From NCBI GenBank assembly GCA_025146135.1, contig CP102255.1, positions 1,798,001 through 1,862,000 on the forward strand: a DNA stretch of 64,000 bases, in the 5' to 3' direction. Source of the DNA: Anaerotruncus colihominis (GTDB lineage Bacteria > Bacillota > Clostridia > Oscillospirales > Ruminococcaceae). Shown here piece by piece: positions 51,338-61,085 of this stretch. Numbering within the stretch: the first letter of the stretch is position 1; each line of letters begins with the position of its first letter. The translations under genes were made by a program, and so were the position numbers. Under the pieces are notes generated by a model. The model was given only the letters and a program-made list of their open reading frames with translations. It made no database searches and had not been told where the DNA came from.

Positions 51338-52864
51338 TCAGCCCGCAGCCTTTTCCTCCATTGCAATTGCCTTATTGATCGCATTGATATAGGCGCGTAT
51401 ACTCGATTCAAGAATATCAGGCGACAGGCCACGGCCGGTCACGATATGGTCGCCGCATTTGATCTTGCAGATCGCTTCACCGAGCGCGTCCTCCCCTTCT
51501 GTAACCGCCTGCATCGTCCAGTTCTCCAGCTTTGTATCCATCTTCACAATCCGGTCAATCGCATTAAACGCCGCGTCAATCGGACCCTCGCCGCGCGCCA
51601 CATGCTCGCACTCCGTTCCATCGTCCCGCGACAGCTTAACAACCGCCGTTGCTGAAATGACCGTACCGCTGTTGATGACAAAGCTCTTAAGCGCGTAGAC
51701 CTCCCGTACATCTGTAATGGCCGACGCGCCGATCAGCGCCTCGATATCGCGGTCCGTGATCTCCTTTTTGCGGTCAGCCAACGCTTTGAATCGTTCAAAC
51801 GCTTCGGCAATGTCCTCCTCCGACATCCTGTATCCAAGTTCGGCGATACGGTCTGCAAAGGCGTGCTTGCCCGAATGCTTGCCGAGCACCATCTTGTTTT
51901 GATAGATGCCAATGTCGTCGGGACTCATAATTTCGTAGGTCGTGCGTTCGGCCAGGACGCCGTGCTGATGGATACCGCTTTCATGGGCGAACGCATTCGC
52001 CCCGACAATCGGCTTATTCGGCGCGATCCCAACGCCGGTAATCGTGGAGAGCAGCTTGCCTGTGCGGTAAATCTGCCGTGTATTGATACCAGTCGAGCAG
52101 CCAAACATATCGCCGCGCGTGCGCAGCGCCATCACAATTTCATCCATTGCGGCATTGCCGGCGCGCTCGCCGATACCGTTGACCGTACATTCCACCTGCG
52201 ACGCGCCCGCCTGGATGCTGGCCAGCGTATTGGCCACCGCCATACCGAGATCATTGTGGTTGTGTACGGAAATGTCAACGTCTGGATTTTTCAGATGCGT
52301 GCGGACATAGGAAACGAGATCAAACATTTCGGTTGGGGTGCTGTATCCGACTGTGTCGGGGATGTTGATCGTCGTTGCGCCGGCCGCGATTGCGGCGTCG
52401 AACGCACGTACCAGAAAGTCCCGGTCGCTGCGCGAGGCGTCCTCAGCCGAAAATTCCACGTCCGGGCAAAGCCCGCGCGCCAGCCCGACCATTGCTGTAA
52501 TGCGTTCGATCACCTCGTCAGGCGTCATCTTGAGCTTATATTTCATATGGACGCCGCTGGTAGCAAGAAACGTATGAATGCGCGGCGACTGCGCGCAGCG
52601 AACCGCCTCATAAGCACGCCGGATATCGCCCTCAACACACCGCGCAAGCCCTGCGACTGTGGATTGTTTAATTGTTTTCGCAATCGCTTCGACCGCCTGG
52701 AAATCGTCAGGAGATGAAACGGGAAAGCCCGCTTCAATGATATCGACTCCGAGCCGCTCAAGCTGGCGCGCCATCTCAATTTTTTCATTGAAGTTCATGC
52801 TGCACCCCGGCGACTGTTCCCCATCGCGCAGCGTCGTGTCAAAGATTTTGATTTTTCGTGTCAT
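51338..52864 (-). CDS. leuA: 2-isopropylmalate synthase
   Basis: A 508-residue enzyme that condenses acetyl-CoA with 2-oxoisovalerate, the committed step of leucine synthesis. The catalytic TIM barrel opens IKIFDTTLRDGEQSPGCSMN and carries the metal motif DISVHNHNDLGMAVANT; the C-terminal regulatory domain for leucine feedback is present (after about residue 380). I use the ATG with AAGGA 7 bases upstream; the frame is open into the T-box leader but cannot start there. Expression should follow the level of uncharged leucine tRNA through the upstream T-box. leuB is not in the window. Confidence 0.95.
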   Translation of the reverse strand: MTRKIKIFDTTLRDGEQSPGCSMNFNEKIEMARQLERLGVDIIEAGFPVSSPDDFQAVEAIAKTIKQSTVAGLARCVEGDIRRAYEAVRCAQSPRIHTFLATSGVHMKYKLKMTPDEVIERITAMVGLARGLCPDVEFSAEDASRSDRDFLVRAFDAAIAAGATTINIPDTVGYSTPTEMFDLVSYVRTHLKNPDVDISVHNHNDLGMAVANTLASIQAGASQVECTVNGIGERAGNAAMDEIVMALRTRGDMFGCSTGINTRQIYRTGKLLSTITGVGIAPNKPIVGANAFAHESGIHQHGVLAERTTYEIMSPDDIGIYQNKMVLGKHSGKHAFADRIAELGYRMSEEDIAEAFERFKALADRKKEITDRDIEALIGASAITDVREVYALKSFVINSGTVISATAVVKLSRDDGTECEHVARGEGPIDAAFNAIDRIVKMDTKLENWTMQAVTEGEDALGEAICKIKCGDHIVTGRGLSPDILESSIRAYINAINKAIAMEEKAAG

Positions 52865-52910
52865 GCTGATTCCTTCTTTCATGCTGATTTGTGAACGGCG
52901 GCAAAGCAGC

Positions 52911-53188
52911 AAAAAGACCTCCGCCTCTTGATAAAGAGACGAAGGTCTGACAACTTCCGTGGTACCACTCTTGATTGACTGATTAACAGCCCGCTCAGCC
53001 GCATCGAACAATGCGTTCCCCTTTTAACGGCGGGATCCCGTCCGAAAGCTACTTGCAAAGCGCGTTCGCCCGGCGGCTCAAGGGTGAGTTATTCACAAAA
53101 GCGGCACCGCCTTACACCAACCGGCGGCTCTCTGTGGCGCGCAAACTGTGTTTTGTTCCCTGTCAAAGCCTTTTTGGATATTTCTTGT
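52911..53188 (-). promoter_or_regulatory. Leucine T-box riboswitch of the leuACD operon
   Basis: The minus-strand leader has the T-box sequence AGTGGTACCACGG (52969-52957), which pairs with the CCA end of uncharged tRNA, followed by a terminator with arms AGACCT...AGGTCT (52948-52915) and a run of T at 52915-52911. The stem I specifier loop reads GAATAACTCACC with the Leu codon CTC at 53088-53086. The rest of the 5' part folds into stem I with a K-turn-like AGAGAGCC. Uncharged tRNA-Leu should stabilise the antiterminator and allow leuA transcription. Confidence 0.9.
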
Positions 53189-53193
53189 GTGTA

Positions 53194-53222
53194 ATCATAA
53201 CGCGGCAATCCGCATTTGTCAA
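53194..53222 (-). promoter_or_regulatory. Promoter of the leuACD operon
   Basis: On the minus strand TTGACA (53222-53217), 17 bp, TATGAT (53199-53194), directly upstream of the T-box leader. Confidence 0.85.
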
Positions 53223-53231
53223 GCATAAATT

Positions 53232-53861
53232 TTAAGACGGACGGGAAAATGCCTTCAAAAGCGGCCGGCCAAGCGCAAGCGTCAAAATGGCCGCGACAAC
53301 CGCCTCAAGCACGCCGTTGATCCCGATCACTCCCATGATAACTCCAAACAGCGCGGAAAAAGCAATGCCCTTTGCAGCGGCGTAGCTTTCACCGAAAAAA
53401 AGATAAATGCCACCCATCACAAGGATCGTATTGGTAAGGGAACCGGCAATTCCCGCGCCGATCAAGGCAGCGGAGCCGCTCTTTGAAAAGCGCGCAAGCG
53501 CGCGGAACATATATGCGGAAACGACGCCGATCAAAACACGCGGCACAATCGCCACGGCCAAACTCCAGCCGTTGCCGCTGAAATCAGGCGTCAGCGCATA
53601 AAACGGCGTAAATACAAACGACGTAACCGTCGGCTGAAATGTGTTCGTCAATACGCTCAAAACGCCAAACACGCCGCCGAGCACCGCTCCCGCGGCCGGC
53701 CCCAGCAGCACGGCTCCCAGGATAACCGGGATATGGATCGTTGTCGCCTTGGTAACGCCGAGCGGAATAAAGCCGAGCGGCGTCAAAGTCAGCACCACCT
53801 CGACCGCGGCCAGCAAACCTACCAGCGTCAGGGCTTTCGCCTTGGACATATGTCCGCGCAT
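53232..53861 (-). CDS. ECF transporter S component, substrate unassigned
   Basis: A 209-residue membrane protein with about six hydrophobic helices. The stretch TTIHIPVILGAVLLGPAAGAVLGGVFGVLSVLTNT is the family signature of ECF-type substrate-binding subunits near their energising-unit contact, and SLTNTILVMGGIYLFFG is also typical. It would need the shared EcfA/EcfA'/EcfT module, which is not in the window. Vitamins such as pantothenate, folate or riboflavin are usual ligands; the sequence alone does not decide. AGGAGG is 7 bases before the ATG. Its end lies just upstream of the leu promoter. Confidence 0.85.
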   Translation of the reverse strand: MRGHMSKAKALTLVGLLAAVEVVLTLTPLGFIPLGVTKATTIHIPVILGAVLLGPAAGAVLGGVFGVLSVLTNTFQPTVTSFVFTPFYALTPDFSGNGWSLAVAIVPRVLIGVVSAYMFRALARFSKSGSAALIGAGIAGSLTNTILVMGGIYLFFGESYAAAKGIAFSALFGVIMGVIGINGVLEAVVAAILTLALGRPLLKAFSRPS

Positions 53862-53873
53862 ATACGCGCCTCC

Positions 53874-55100
53874 TTATCCGAGCAGGACCTTGTGATAAAT
53901 TTTCTTACCCTTTTTAAGGATAACCTGCCCCTTGTCAAAGCTTTCTTTGCCGATTACAGCCGCAAAGTCAGAAACCTTTACATCATCGACAGAGACGCCG
54001 CCCTGCTGAATCAGGCGCTTTGCCTCTCCTTTCGATGGCGCAAGTCCCGTCTTGACAAGCAGATCCGCGACAGAAATCGCACCATCCGCCAAATCGGACG
54101 AAACCAGCGAGGTTGTCGGCATATCGTCGCTGTGCGTGCCGCCCGCAAAAATCGCACGAGCAGCCTCCAACGCCTTGTCCGCTTCCTGCTGTCCATGAAC
54201 CATCTTTGTCAATTCGTGCGCAAGAATTTCCTTCGCCTTGTTGAGCTGGCTGCCCTCCCACTTTTCCATCGCCTCAATCTCCTCAATCGGAACGAAGGTT
54301 AAAAGCTTCAGGCAGTTGATCACATCGTCGTCCGCGACATTGCGCCAGTATTGGAAAAATTCATAGGGCGAGGTTTTTTCCGGATCGAGCCAAACGGCTC
54401 CGTTTTCCGTCTTGCCCATCTTTTTGCCTTCCTTTGTGGTCAGCAGCGTAAACGTCATGCCGTACACGTCATCTCCGGTCACACGGCGCGTCAGCTTGAT
54501 TCCGCCAAGGATATTCGCCCATTGATCGTTGCCGCCAAGCTGCATCATGCAGCCGTAGTCGCGGTGCAGCTTGAGAAAGTCATAGCTCTGCATGATCATG
54601 TAATTGAACTCAATAAACGAAAGCCCTTTTTCAAGCCGAGTTTTAAAACATTCGGCCGTCAGCATTTCGTTGACAGAAAAATGGACGCCGACATCACGCA
54701 GCAGCTCGATATAATTGAGGTGAAGCAGCCAATCGCCATTTTTCAGCATCAGCGCCTTACCGTCAGAAAAATCGATGAATTTTTCCATCTGCCGTTTGAA
54801 GCACATGGCATTGTGGTTGATCTCCTCAACAGAGAGCATTTTGCGCATGTCCGTTTTACCGGTCGGATCACCGACCATTGTAGTACCGGTGCCAAGCAGC
54901 GCAATTGGGCGATGCCCTGCCTGCTGAAGGCGCTTCATAACAACCATCTGAAGGAAATGGCCGACGTGCAGGCTATCGGCGGTCGCATCAAACCCGATAT
55001 AGAACGTAACCTTCTCGCCATTGAGAAGTTCTTCGATCTTCTCCGGGTGTGTCATCTGCGCAATCAAGCCGCGTCGGGTTAATTCCTCAAAAACTGTCAT
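53874..55100 (-). CDS. tyrS: Tyrosyl-tRNA synthetase
   Basis: A 408-residue class I aminoacyl-tRNA synthetase. HIGH motif as HVGHF in DATADSLHVGHFLQMVVM, tyrosine-site segment NYMIMQSYDFLKLHRDYGCMMQLGGNDQWANI, and the KMSKS loop as KKMGKTENGAVWLD. A C-terminal S4-like RNA-binding domain is visible (KTGLAPSKGEAKRLIQQGGVSVDDVKV). The KMGKT variant and length fit the TyrZ-like or typical clostridial type. The 106-bp upstream gap is too short for a T-box and I see none. Confidence 0.95.
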   Translation of the reverse strand: MTVFEELTRRGLIAQMTHPEKIEELLNGEKVTFYIGFDATADSLHVGHFLQMVVMKRLQQAGHRPIALLGTGTTMVGDPTGKTDMRKMLSVEEINHNAMCFKRQMEKFIDFSDGKALMLKNGDWLLHLNYIELLRDVGVHFSVNEMLTAECFKTRLEKGLSFIEFNYMIMQSYDFLKLHRDYGCMMQLGGNDQWANILGGIKLTRRVTGDDVYGMTFTLLTTKEGKKMGKTENGAVWLDPEKTSPYEFFQYWRNVADDDVINCLKLLTFVPIEEIEAMEKWEGSQLNKAKEILAHELTKMVHGQQEADKALEAARAIFAGGTHSDDMPTTSLVSSDLADGAISVADLLVKTGLAPSKGEAKRLIQQGGVSVDDVKVSDFAAVIGKESFDKGQVILKKGKKIYHKVLLG

Positions 55101-55206
55101 CGATCTTTCTCCTTATAATTTCAATTTAACTCCATCCAAACCAAACCATACGCCCGATTCAGACAGCCCCTAGTATACCACGCTCTATTTAAAAGCACAA
55201 GCGGCT

Positions 55207-56880
55207 TTACCGTGCATTTTTCGCACTTTCCAGCATTTCATGCGCATGCTGGAGCGCGATCTCGCTGACCGACTCGCCGCCGATTATCCGTGCCAGCTCG
55301 CGCGTGCGCGCATCCTCGTCAAGCGGCGTGATGGATGTAAAGGTACGGTTGTCACGCGCCGTCTTTGCAATCAGCAGATGTGTCTGCGCAAACGCCGCCA
55401 CCTGAGCCAGATGCGTCACAACGATCACCTGCCGCTGCACAGCAACCTGCGCGAGCTTCTGCCCGATCTTCTGCGCCGCGCGTCCGGAGACACCCGTGTC
55501 AACCTCGTCGAAAATAAGCGTTCCCACAGCGTCACGGTCAGCGAGCACGTTTTTAATTGAAAGCATAATGCGCGCCAGTTCGCCGCCGGACGCGATCTTT
55601 GCAAGTGATTTGGCTTCCTCACCCACGTTTGTGGATATGAACAGCTCCACATCATCCGCTCCGTCCGAAGCCAAAGGCTTATCCGTGCGCCGCACAGACA
55701 GCGCCACAGACGGCATATCGAGAAACGCAAGCTCCGCCTGTACCTCTGTCGTGAACCGGTCAGCCGCATCGAGCCGCGCTTTTGTCAGCTTTGCGGCCAA
55801 TTGCTTCGCTGTGGCCTTCAATTCGATCATCTGCTCCCGGAGTGCCTGCGCACGCGTATCCGAAGTTTCTATACGCTCCAATTCCTCAGCGGCGCGGTCG
55901 CGGTAGGAAAGAATATCATCAATGTCAGCGCCATATTTTTTCTTGAGGGAAAAAATAGTGTCGAGCCGCTTTTCCACATCGTCGAGCCGCGCCGGATCGC
56001 AATCCAAACCGTCAAGCAGATCACGAATATCGCCGGAGATACCCTCCAGTTCATAGGAAAGGTCGGTCAGACGTTCCGCAACAGGCTTGGCGGCATCCAT
56101 ATAGCGCGCTGCCTGCTCCATATTTTCCGCCAGCAACCCGAACAGTCCCGTCAGTCCGGCCGATTCATCGCCACCGTCAAGCAGGCTGACGCTTTCGCCA
56201 AGCGCCTGCGTCACATGCAGGGAATTGCGCAGCAATTTTCTCTGCGCAGAAAGCTCCTCCTCCTCGCCCGGCTGCAAATCGGCGTCGTCGATCTCTGAAA
56301 CCTGATAGGTCAAAAGATCGAGCCTGCGCGCCTTCCCCGCTTCGTCCGTATCAATCTCGTTTAATTCGCGTTTAGCGTCCGTATATCGCTCATAAGCGGT
56401 CCTGTATTGCTCCAGCAGCGGATCGAGCGCGCCAAAACCGTCAATAAAGCCGAGGTGCTTTCCTGGCGAAAGCAGTTGTTGATTGTCATGCTGCCCATGC
56501 ACATTGATCAGATGCGCCGAAACGGCTTTTAAAATGGCAAGCGTTGCGGGACGCCCGTTAATACGGCACGATGATTTGCCATCTGCCGACAGCTCCCGCA
56601 TAATCAGCACTGTGTCGTCATCCGGCGCGTATCCCGCTTGTGACAGTGCGTCGGCCGCGTCGGACGAAAGCTCTGTAAACAGAGCCGAGATCACCGCATG
56701 GCTTTCGCCAGTACGAATCATATCCTTTGAAGCGCGCTCGCCGAGCACCGCGTTGATCGCACTGATCAGGATCGTTTTCCCTGCGCCTGTTTCACCGGTA
56801 AAGACATTCAGCCCCTGCGAAAAGTCGATGGTCGCCTCGCTGATCACCGCGACATTTTTAATATAAAGCTGTGAAAGCAT
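55207..56880 (-). CDS. recN: DNA repair protein RecN
   Basis: A 557-residue SMC-like ATPase for double-strand-break repair. Walker A is [10 protein letters not shown] at residues 27-36, a coiled-coil middle region follows, and the C-terminal lobe has the signature KIASGGELARIMLSIK and Walker B TLIFDEVDTGVSG. GGAGG stands 8 bases before the ATG I use. The gene follows argR at 28 bp, the usual Firmicutes order, and is the last of the xseA-to-recN series. Confidence 0.96.
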   Translation of the reverse strand: MLSQLYIKNVAVISEATIDFSQGLNVFTGETGAGKTILISAINAVLGERASKDMIRTGESHAVISALFTELSSDAADALSQAGYAPDDDTVLIMRELSADGKSSCRINGRPATLAILKAVSAHLINVHGQHDNQQLLSPGKHLGFIDGFGALDPLLEQYRTAYERYTDAKRELNEIDTDEAGKARRLDLLTYQVSEIDDADLQPGEEEELSAQRKLLRNSLHVTQALGESVSLLDGGDESAGLTGLFGLLAENMEQAARYMDAAKPVAERLTDLSYELEGISGDIRDLLDGLDCDPARLDDVEKRLDTIFSLKKKYGADIDDILSYRDRAAEELERIETSDTRAQALREQMIELKATAKQLAAKLTKARLDAADRFTTEVQAELAFLDMPSVALSVRRTDKPLASDGADDVELFISTNVGEEAKSLAKIASGGELARIMLSIKNVLADRDAVGTLIFDEVDTGVSGRAAQKIGQKLAQVAVQRQVIVVTHLAQVAAFAQTHLLIAKTARDNRTFTSITPLDEDARTRELARIIGGESVSEIALQHAHEMLESAKNAR

Positions 56881-56908
56881 GCTCTCTCCCTCCAACAGCC
56901 GGCATGTG

Positions 56909-57361
56909 CTACGCCATCATGCGGCGCAGCTGCGAAACAAGCTCATGCGCGTTCTGTTCGTCGCGCATCACCATAAAGATCGTATCGTCACCCGCGAGCG
57001 TACCGACAACCCCGCTCCAATGCAGCGTATCAAGCGCCGCGCAGACAGCGTTGGCCATTCCGGTAAAGCACTTGATCACCAGCATATTTCCAGCAGAATC
57101 GATTTCGCGCACAGATTCGGAAAAAATGAGCAAAAATTTATCCGACATCTCACTTTTTGGATGTTCTGTGTGCGCTGTGTAGTGATATTTGCCGTCCGAG
57201 GTCAGTGTCTTGACGAGCCTAAGCTCCTTGATATCACGGGAAACCGTCGCCTGTGTCACAGAAAACCCATTTTCACTGAGCAGGCCAAGCAGCTCGTCCT
57301 GCGTGTCAATCGGCCGTGAATTGATAAGCTCCAGAATTTTTGCATGACGTCTTGCCTTCAT
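56909..57361 (-). CDS. argR: Arginine repressor ArgR/AhrC
   Basis: A 150-residue regulator that, with arginine as corepressor, controls arginine synthesis and breakdown. The N-terminal winged helix is MKARRHAKILELINSRPIDTQDELLGLLSENGFSVTQATVSRDIKELRLVK; the C-terminal hexamerisation and arginine-binding domain ends GVVGTLAGDDTIFMVMRDE. No arginine genes are in the window; the recN neighbourhood is typical for this gene. Confidence 0.96.
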   Translation of the reverse strand: MKARRHAKILELINSRPIDTQDELLGLLSENGFSVTQATVSRDIKELRLVKTLTSDGKYHYTAHTEHPKSEMSDKFLLIFSESVREIDSAGNMLVIKCFTGMANAVCAALDTLHWSGVVGTLAGDDTIFMVMRDEQNAHELVSQLRRMMA

Positions 57362-57394
57362 ACGATACCCCCATCTAACCAGAACGCGCTGCGC

Positions 57395-58246
57395 CTAACC
57401 GCGCGGCTTGAGCTTCTCGCGCAAAATCATCGTGAACGTCTTTTCCGGGAAACTGATAAAACGCGCTGTTTTCTCCGCCATACGGATTAAAATCGGCGTT
57501 TTCTGGCCTGGCAATGCGACATTCTCGCCATCCACGCTGACAACGATTTTGTCAGACGCATTGATATAACGGCTCTGCACGCGCAGACGCATACGTGGAG
57601 AAAGCAGTACGGCACGGTCGTTGAGTGAATGCGGGCAGATCGGGGTCACAATGATCGTATCGATGGATGGATCGACAATCGGTCCTCCCGCTGAAAGCGA
57701 ATAAGCTGTCGAACCAGTTGGCGTAGCTAAAATCACTCCGTCCGCCCGGTAGCTCCCGATTGCCTGACCGTCCCCGCTGATATCAAGATCAACCATCCTT
57801 GCCAAATCGCCCTTCGAGATCACTACATCATTGAGCGCATACAGAGGCTCGCCATCCTCGCCGACGCGGATCTCAAGCAGCATGCGCTGCTGGATTGCAT
57901 AATCATCCGCCGCCAGACGCGAGAGAATTCGTATTTCATCCGCTTCCACCTGCGCCAGATAACCAAGCCTTCCTGTGTTTACCCCAAGCACGGGCTTATC
58001 ATGCTCGACTGCATGCTTCACCCCATGCAGGATGGTTCCGTCTCCGCCCACTGTCAATACGAGGTCACAGGCCGCAATCAAGGTGTCAAAGGGCGCATAC
58101 CGCACATTTTCGAATTGGCCGTCATACGCTTCCTGCATCACAGGCGTACACCCGGAAAAACGAAGCTGTGAAACGATTGATTTTACAAGCTGTCCCGTAT
58201 TATTTTTCGTCAGATTCGGCAGAATCAATACTGTTTTTTGTGCCAT
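57395..58246 (-). CDS. nadK: NAD kinase
   Basis: A 283-residue enzyme that phosphorylates NAD to NADP. The GGDG motif is LTVGGDGTILHGVKHA (residues 67-70 for GGDG), followed by LGVNTGRLGYLAQVE and the NE/D-rich substrate loop GSTAYSLSAGGPIVDPSIDTI, all NadK landmarks. It lies between tlyA and argR in the conserved cluster. Confidence 0.96.
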   Translation of the reverse strand: MAQKTVLILPNLTKNNTGQLVKSIVSQLRFSGCTPVMQEAYDGQFENVRYAPFDTLIAACDLVLTVGGDGTILHGVKHAVEHDKPVLGVNTGRLGYLAQVEADEIRILSRLAADDYAIQQRMLLEIRVGEDGEPLYALNDVVISKGDLARMVDLDISGDGQAIGSYRADGVILATPTGSTAYSLSAGGPIVDPSIDTIIVTPICPHSLNDRAVLLSPRMRLRVQSRYINASDKIVVSVDGENVALPGQKTPILIRMAEKTARFISFPEKTFTMILREKLKPRG

Positions 58247-58267
58247 TTTCGTCCCCCGGTCAAAAAG

Positions 58268-59068
58268 TCAATCAAGCTCATCGTGTGAGCGTGCCACGAG
58301 CGTTTCAATTGCTTTGGAGTCCAGATCAGCGCCGTCAGCCGCCTTTTGCAGATACATCAAATATTCAATATTTCCCTCCGGACCCTTAACGGGCGAAAAG
58401 TCAAGGCCGTGTACGGTAAACCCATTCTCCAAGGCGTAACCGACAGCACGCACCAACACCTCAGCATGCGTTGCACGGTCGCGCACGACCCCTTTTTTTC
58501 CAACCTTTTCACGTCCCGCTTCAAACTGCGGCTTGACAAGGCAAACAGCCTTACCCCCTGTACAAAGCAACTGGGCGGCGACTGGTAAAACAAGACGCAG
58601 AGAGATAAAAGAAACATCGATACTGATGAAATCGATTCTGTCGGGAAGCTGCTCCCGCGTGATATTTCGAATATTTGTGCGCTCCAGATTGACAACGCGT
58701 GGATCGTTGCGAAGCTTCCAGGCAAGCTGCCCATAGCCGACATCAACGGCATAAACCTTAGCCGCGCCGTTTTGCAGCATACAGTCCGTAAACCCGCCGG
58801 TCGACGCACCAATATCCATACAGATCTGATCCTGAAGGACGATCGGCCAGACCTGCATCGCTTTCTCAAGCTTCAATCCACCGCGGCTGACATAGCGCAG
58901 GGTGTCTCCCCGCACCTCTATATCTGCATCTTCTGCAACATCCATCCCGGGCTTATCAGCCTTTTGGCCATTTATATAGACCTGTCCAGCCATAATAACA
59001 GCCTTTGCTTTTTCACGGCTCGGGAAAAACTCCTTTTCTGTAAGCAGGATATCCAGCCTCTTTTTCAC
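58268..59068 (-). CDS. tlyA: TlyA family RNA 2'-O-methyltransferase
   Basis: A 266-residue protein with an N-terminal S4 RNA-binding domain (KRLDILLTEKEFFPSREKAKAVIMAGQVYIN) and an FtsJ-like methyltransferase domain with SAM motif MDIGASTGGFTDCMLQNGA. TlyA proteins modify ribosomal RNA (2'-O-methylcytidine in mycobacteria) and were first called haemolysins. I use the GTG 5 bases after GGAGG rather than an in-frame TTG inside it. It lies between dxs and nadK. Confidence 0.92.
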   Translation of the reverse strand: MKKRLDILLTEKEFFPSREKAKAVIMAGQVYINGQKADKPGMDVAEDADIEVRGDTLRYVSRGGLKLEKAMQVWPIVLQDQICMDIGASTGGFTDCMLQNGAAKVYAVDVGYGQLAWKLRNDPRVVNLERTNIRNITREQLPDRIDFISIDVSFISLRLVLPVAAQLLCTGGKAVCLVKPQFEAGREKVGKKGVVRDRATHAEVLVRAVGYALENGFTVHGLDFSPVKGPEGNIEYLMYLQKAADGADLDSKAIETLVARSHDELD

Positions 59069-59129
59069 AGCGCCCTCCAATGACCGGCCGTCGTCTATGC
59101 AAAGGCCGTACCGTTATTTTTAAATCATC

Positions 59130-60992
59130 TCAAAAATAAAGCTCTGCAACCGCCTTGGCAATCGCCTTCGCGTCAAAACCGCACCGCCGGATTGCGGACT
59201 GTACGCTCATCTGCGGAACAAACGGATCGTCAACCGCGTGAATGGTCATGCGTCCGCGGTACCGCACCTGTGCAAGAGCGCCGAGAAAATGCTCGCCGAT
59301 GCCGCCGTTTCGGACGCCTTCCTCGACAAAATAAATTGTTTCGTATTTTCTTGCCAAGCGGATGCATTCCTCCGGCAAAGGCGCAATGCGGCAGAGCTTG
59401 AGCAAATCGACCGGCTTTTTGCTCTCTGCCAACAATTTTGCCGCTGCGCGCACTTCACTGAAGATGCGGCCATAACTTATAAGCAGCGTTTTTCCGCCGT
59501 TTTTGATATGCAGCCAATCATCCGGCACGTGATCTGCTTCGGATGCCGACGCACCTCCGCGTGGATAACGAACAGCCACCGGACCCTTGCAGTGATACAG
59601 TGCGCGCTCCATCGCATATTCCAGTTCAGCATAAGAGGCCGGCGAATAAACCGTCATGCCATAGATCGAGGACAGAAAGGCCGCGTCAAACAAACCCTGA
59701 TGCGTCTCGCCGTCCTCACCGACAAAACCGGCGCGGTCAACCGCGAGAACGATATGCTGCGGCTCAATGGATGCGTCGTGGATCAATTGATCGTAGGCGC
59801 GCTGCAAAAATGTTGAATAGACGGCGAATACAGGGAGCAGTCCGCCCGCAGCCAGACCGCATGCAAAGGTGACGGCGTGCTCCTCGGCGATACCAACGTC
59901 AAAGAAACGGTTTTTCGGTCCAAACTCCTCCGCAAACGCCTCAAGCCCTGTACCGTCGCGCATCGCGGCGGTGATGGCACAGATCCGTTCGTCTCTGCGC
60001 GCGCGCATTGTCAGCCAACTGCCAAAATGCGCTGAAAACGACTCCGCCGGCACAGACAATTGGCCGCTTACCGGATCGAATCCGCCGACGCCATGATAAT
60101 GCGAGGGATTTTTCTCAGCATATGCATAGCCCTTGCCCTTGATGGTGTTTACATGGACCACCACCGGCTTTTTAAGCTCCTTTGCGCGCCGCAGCACTTG
60201 AATCAGCATCCGCACGTCGTGACCATCGACAGGCCCAAGGTAGTCAAATCCAAAATCCTCGAACAGGTTGCTGTGGTAGAGCATCTGACGCAGCGCAGCC
60301 TTGGAATCGGAAATGACATTACGAAGCTCTCCTCCGACAAGCGGAATCTTGCGCACGGCTTTTTCAACATGCTCCTTAATTACATTGTAGCGTTCAGACG
60401 ACCGTTTTGCGGCCAGGTAACGCGCAAAAGAACCGACGCTTTTGGATATAGACATATCATTGTCATTGAGAATCACAATCAGGTGATCGCGGCTGCGTCC
60501 GGCATTATTGAGAGCTTCATAAATCATCCCGCCTGTAAAGGCTCCGTCCCCGGCGACTGCGATCACATGATGCGGATCGCCTGTTAAGGTTTTCGCCTTT
60601 GCAAGCCCGCAGGCCGCTGAAAGCGACGTGCTTGCATGTCCCGCAATAAACGCATCGCTGCGGCTTTCACGCGGCCTGGGAAACCCTGACAGACCGCCCT
60701 CACGGCGTATTTCGGAGAACTGCTTCAGTCGCCCTGTCAGTATTTTGTGTACATAGCACTGATGCCCGACATCCCAAACAATTTCATCGCGCGGAATATC
60801 GAACACTGTATGAAGCGCCACGGTCAACTCCACGACGCCGAGATTAGAGGCCAAATGCCCGCCATTTTCCGAAACAGTCAGCAGCAATTGGCTGCGCAGC
60901 TCCCAACATAAAATATCCTGTTGACTCGGGCTGAGTTTTTTCAAATCTCCAGGAAGATTTAAGCGTCCCAGAAATCTGTTTTCCGCCAACAT
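59130..60992 (-). CDS. dxs: 1-deoxy-D-xylulose-5-phosphate synthase
   Basis: A 620-residue thiamine-diphosphate enzyme that joins pyruvate and glyceraldehyde 3-phosphate at the entrance of the MEP isoprenoid pathway. The TPP-binding motif is AVAGDGAFTGGMIYEALNNAG...ILNDNDMSIS; the N-terminal HLASNLGVVELTVALH and the FDVGIAEEHAVTFACGLAAGG of the pyrimidine domain are typical. GGGGG stands before the ATG. ispA, further upstream in the same cluster, uses its downstream products. Confidence 0.96.
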   Translation of the reverse strand: MLAENRFLGRLNLPGDLKKLSPSQQDILCWELRSQLLLTVSENGGHLASNLGVVELTVALHTVFDIPRDEIVWDVGHQCYVHKILTGRLKQFSEIRREGGLSGFPRPRESRSDAFIAGHASTSLSAACGLAKAKTLTGDPHHVIAVAGDGAFTGGMIYEALNNAGRSRDHLIVILNDNDMSISKSVGSFARYLAAKRSSERYNVIKEHVEKAVRKIPLVGGELRNVISDSKAALRQMLYHSNLFEDFGFDYLGPVDGHDVRMLIQVLRRAKELKKPVVVHVNTIKGKGYAYAEKNPSHYHGVGGFDPVSGQLSVPAESFSAHFGSWLTMRARRDERICAITAAMRDGTGLEAFAEEFGPKNRFFDVGIAEEHAVTFACGLAAGGLLPVFAVYSTFLQRAYDQLIHDASIEPQHIVLAVDRAGFVGEDGETHQGLFDAAFLSSIYGMTVYSPASYAELEYAMERALYHCKGPVAVRYPRGGASASEADHVPDDWLHIKNGGKTLLISYGRIFSEVRAAAKLLAESKKPVDLLKLCRIAPLPEECIRLARKYETIYFVEEGVRNGGIGEHFLGALAQVRYRGRMTIHAVDDPFVPQMSVQSAIRRCGFDAKAIAKAVAELYF

Positions 60993-61085
60993 GTTTTCCC
61001 CCTTTCGCCGTTAGAACCAGTTTCGCATTTTTCCCGAATGTCCCATCCCAAAAGGAAGCCGCGGCAAAAAATACGAAGCAAAATC

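Noticed and set aside
55101..55206. T-box leader for tyrS
   Set aside because: The gap is only 106 bases and holds no GGTACC-type T-box or terminator pair.
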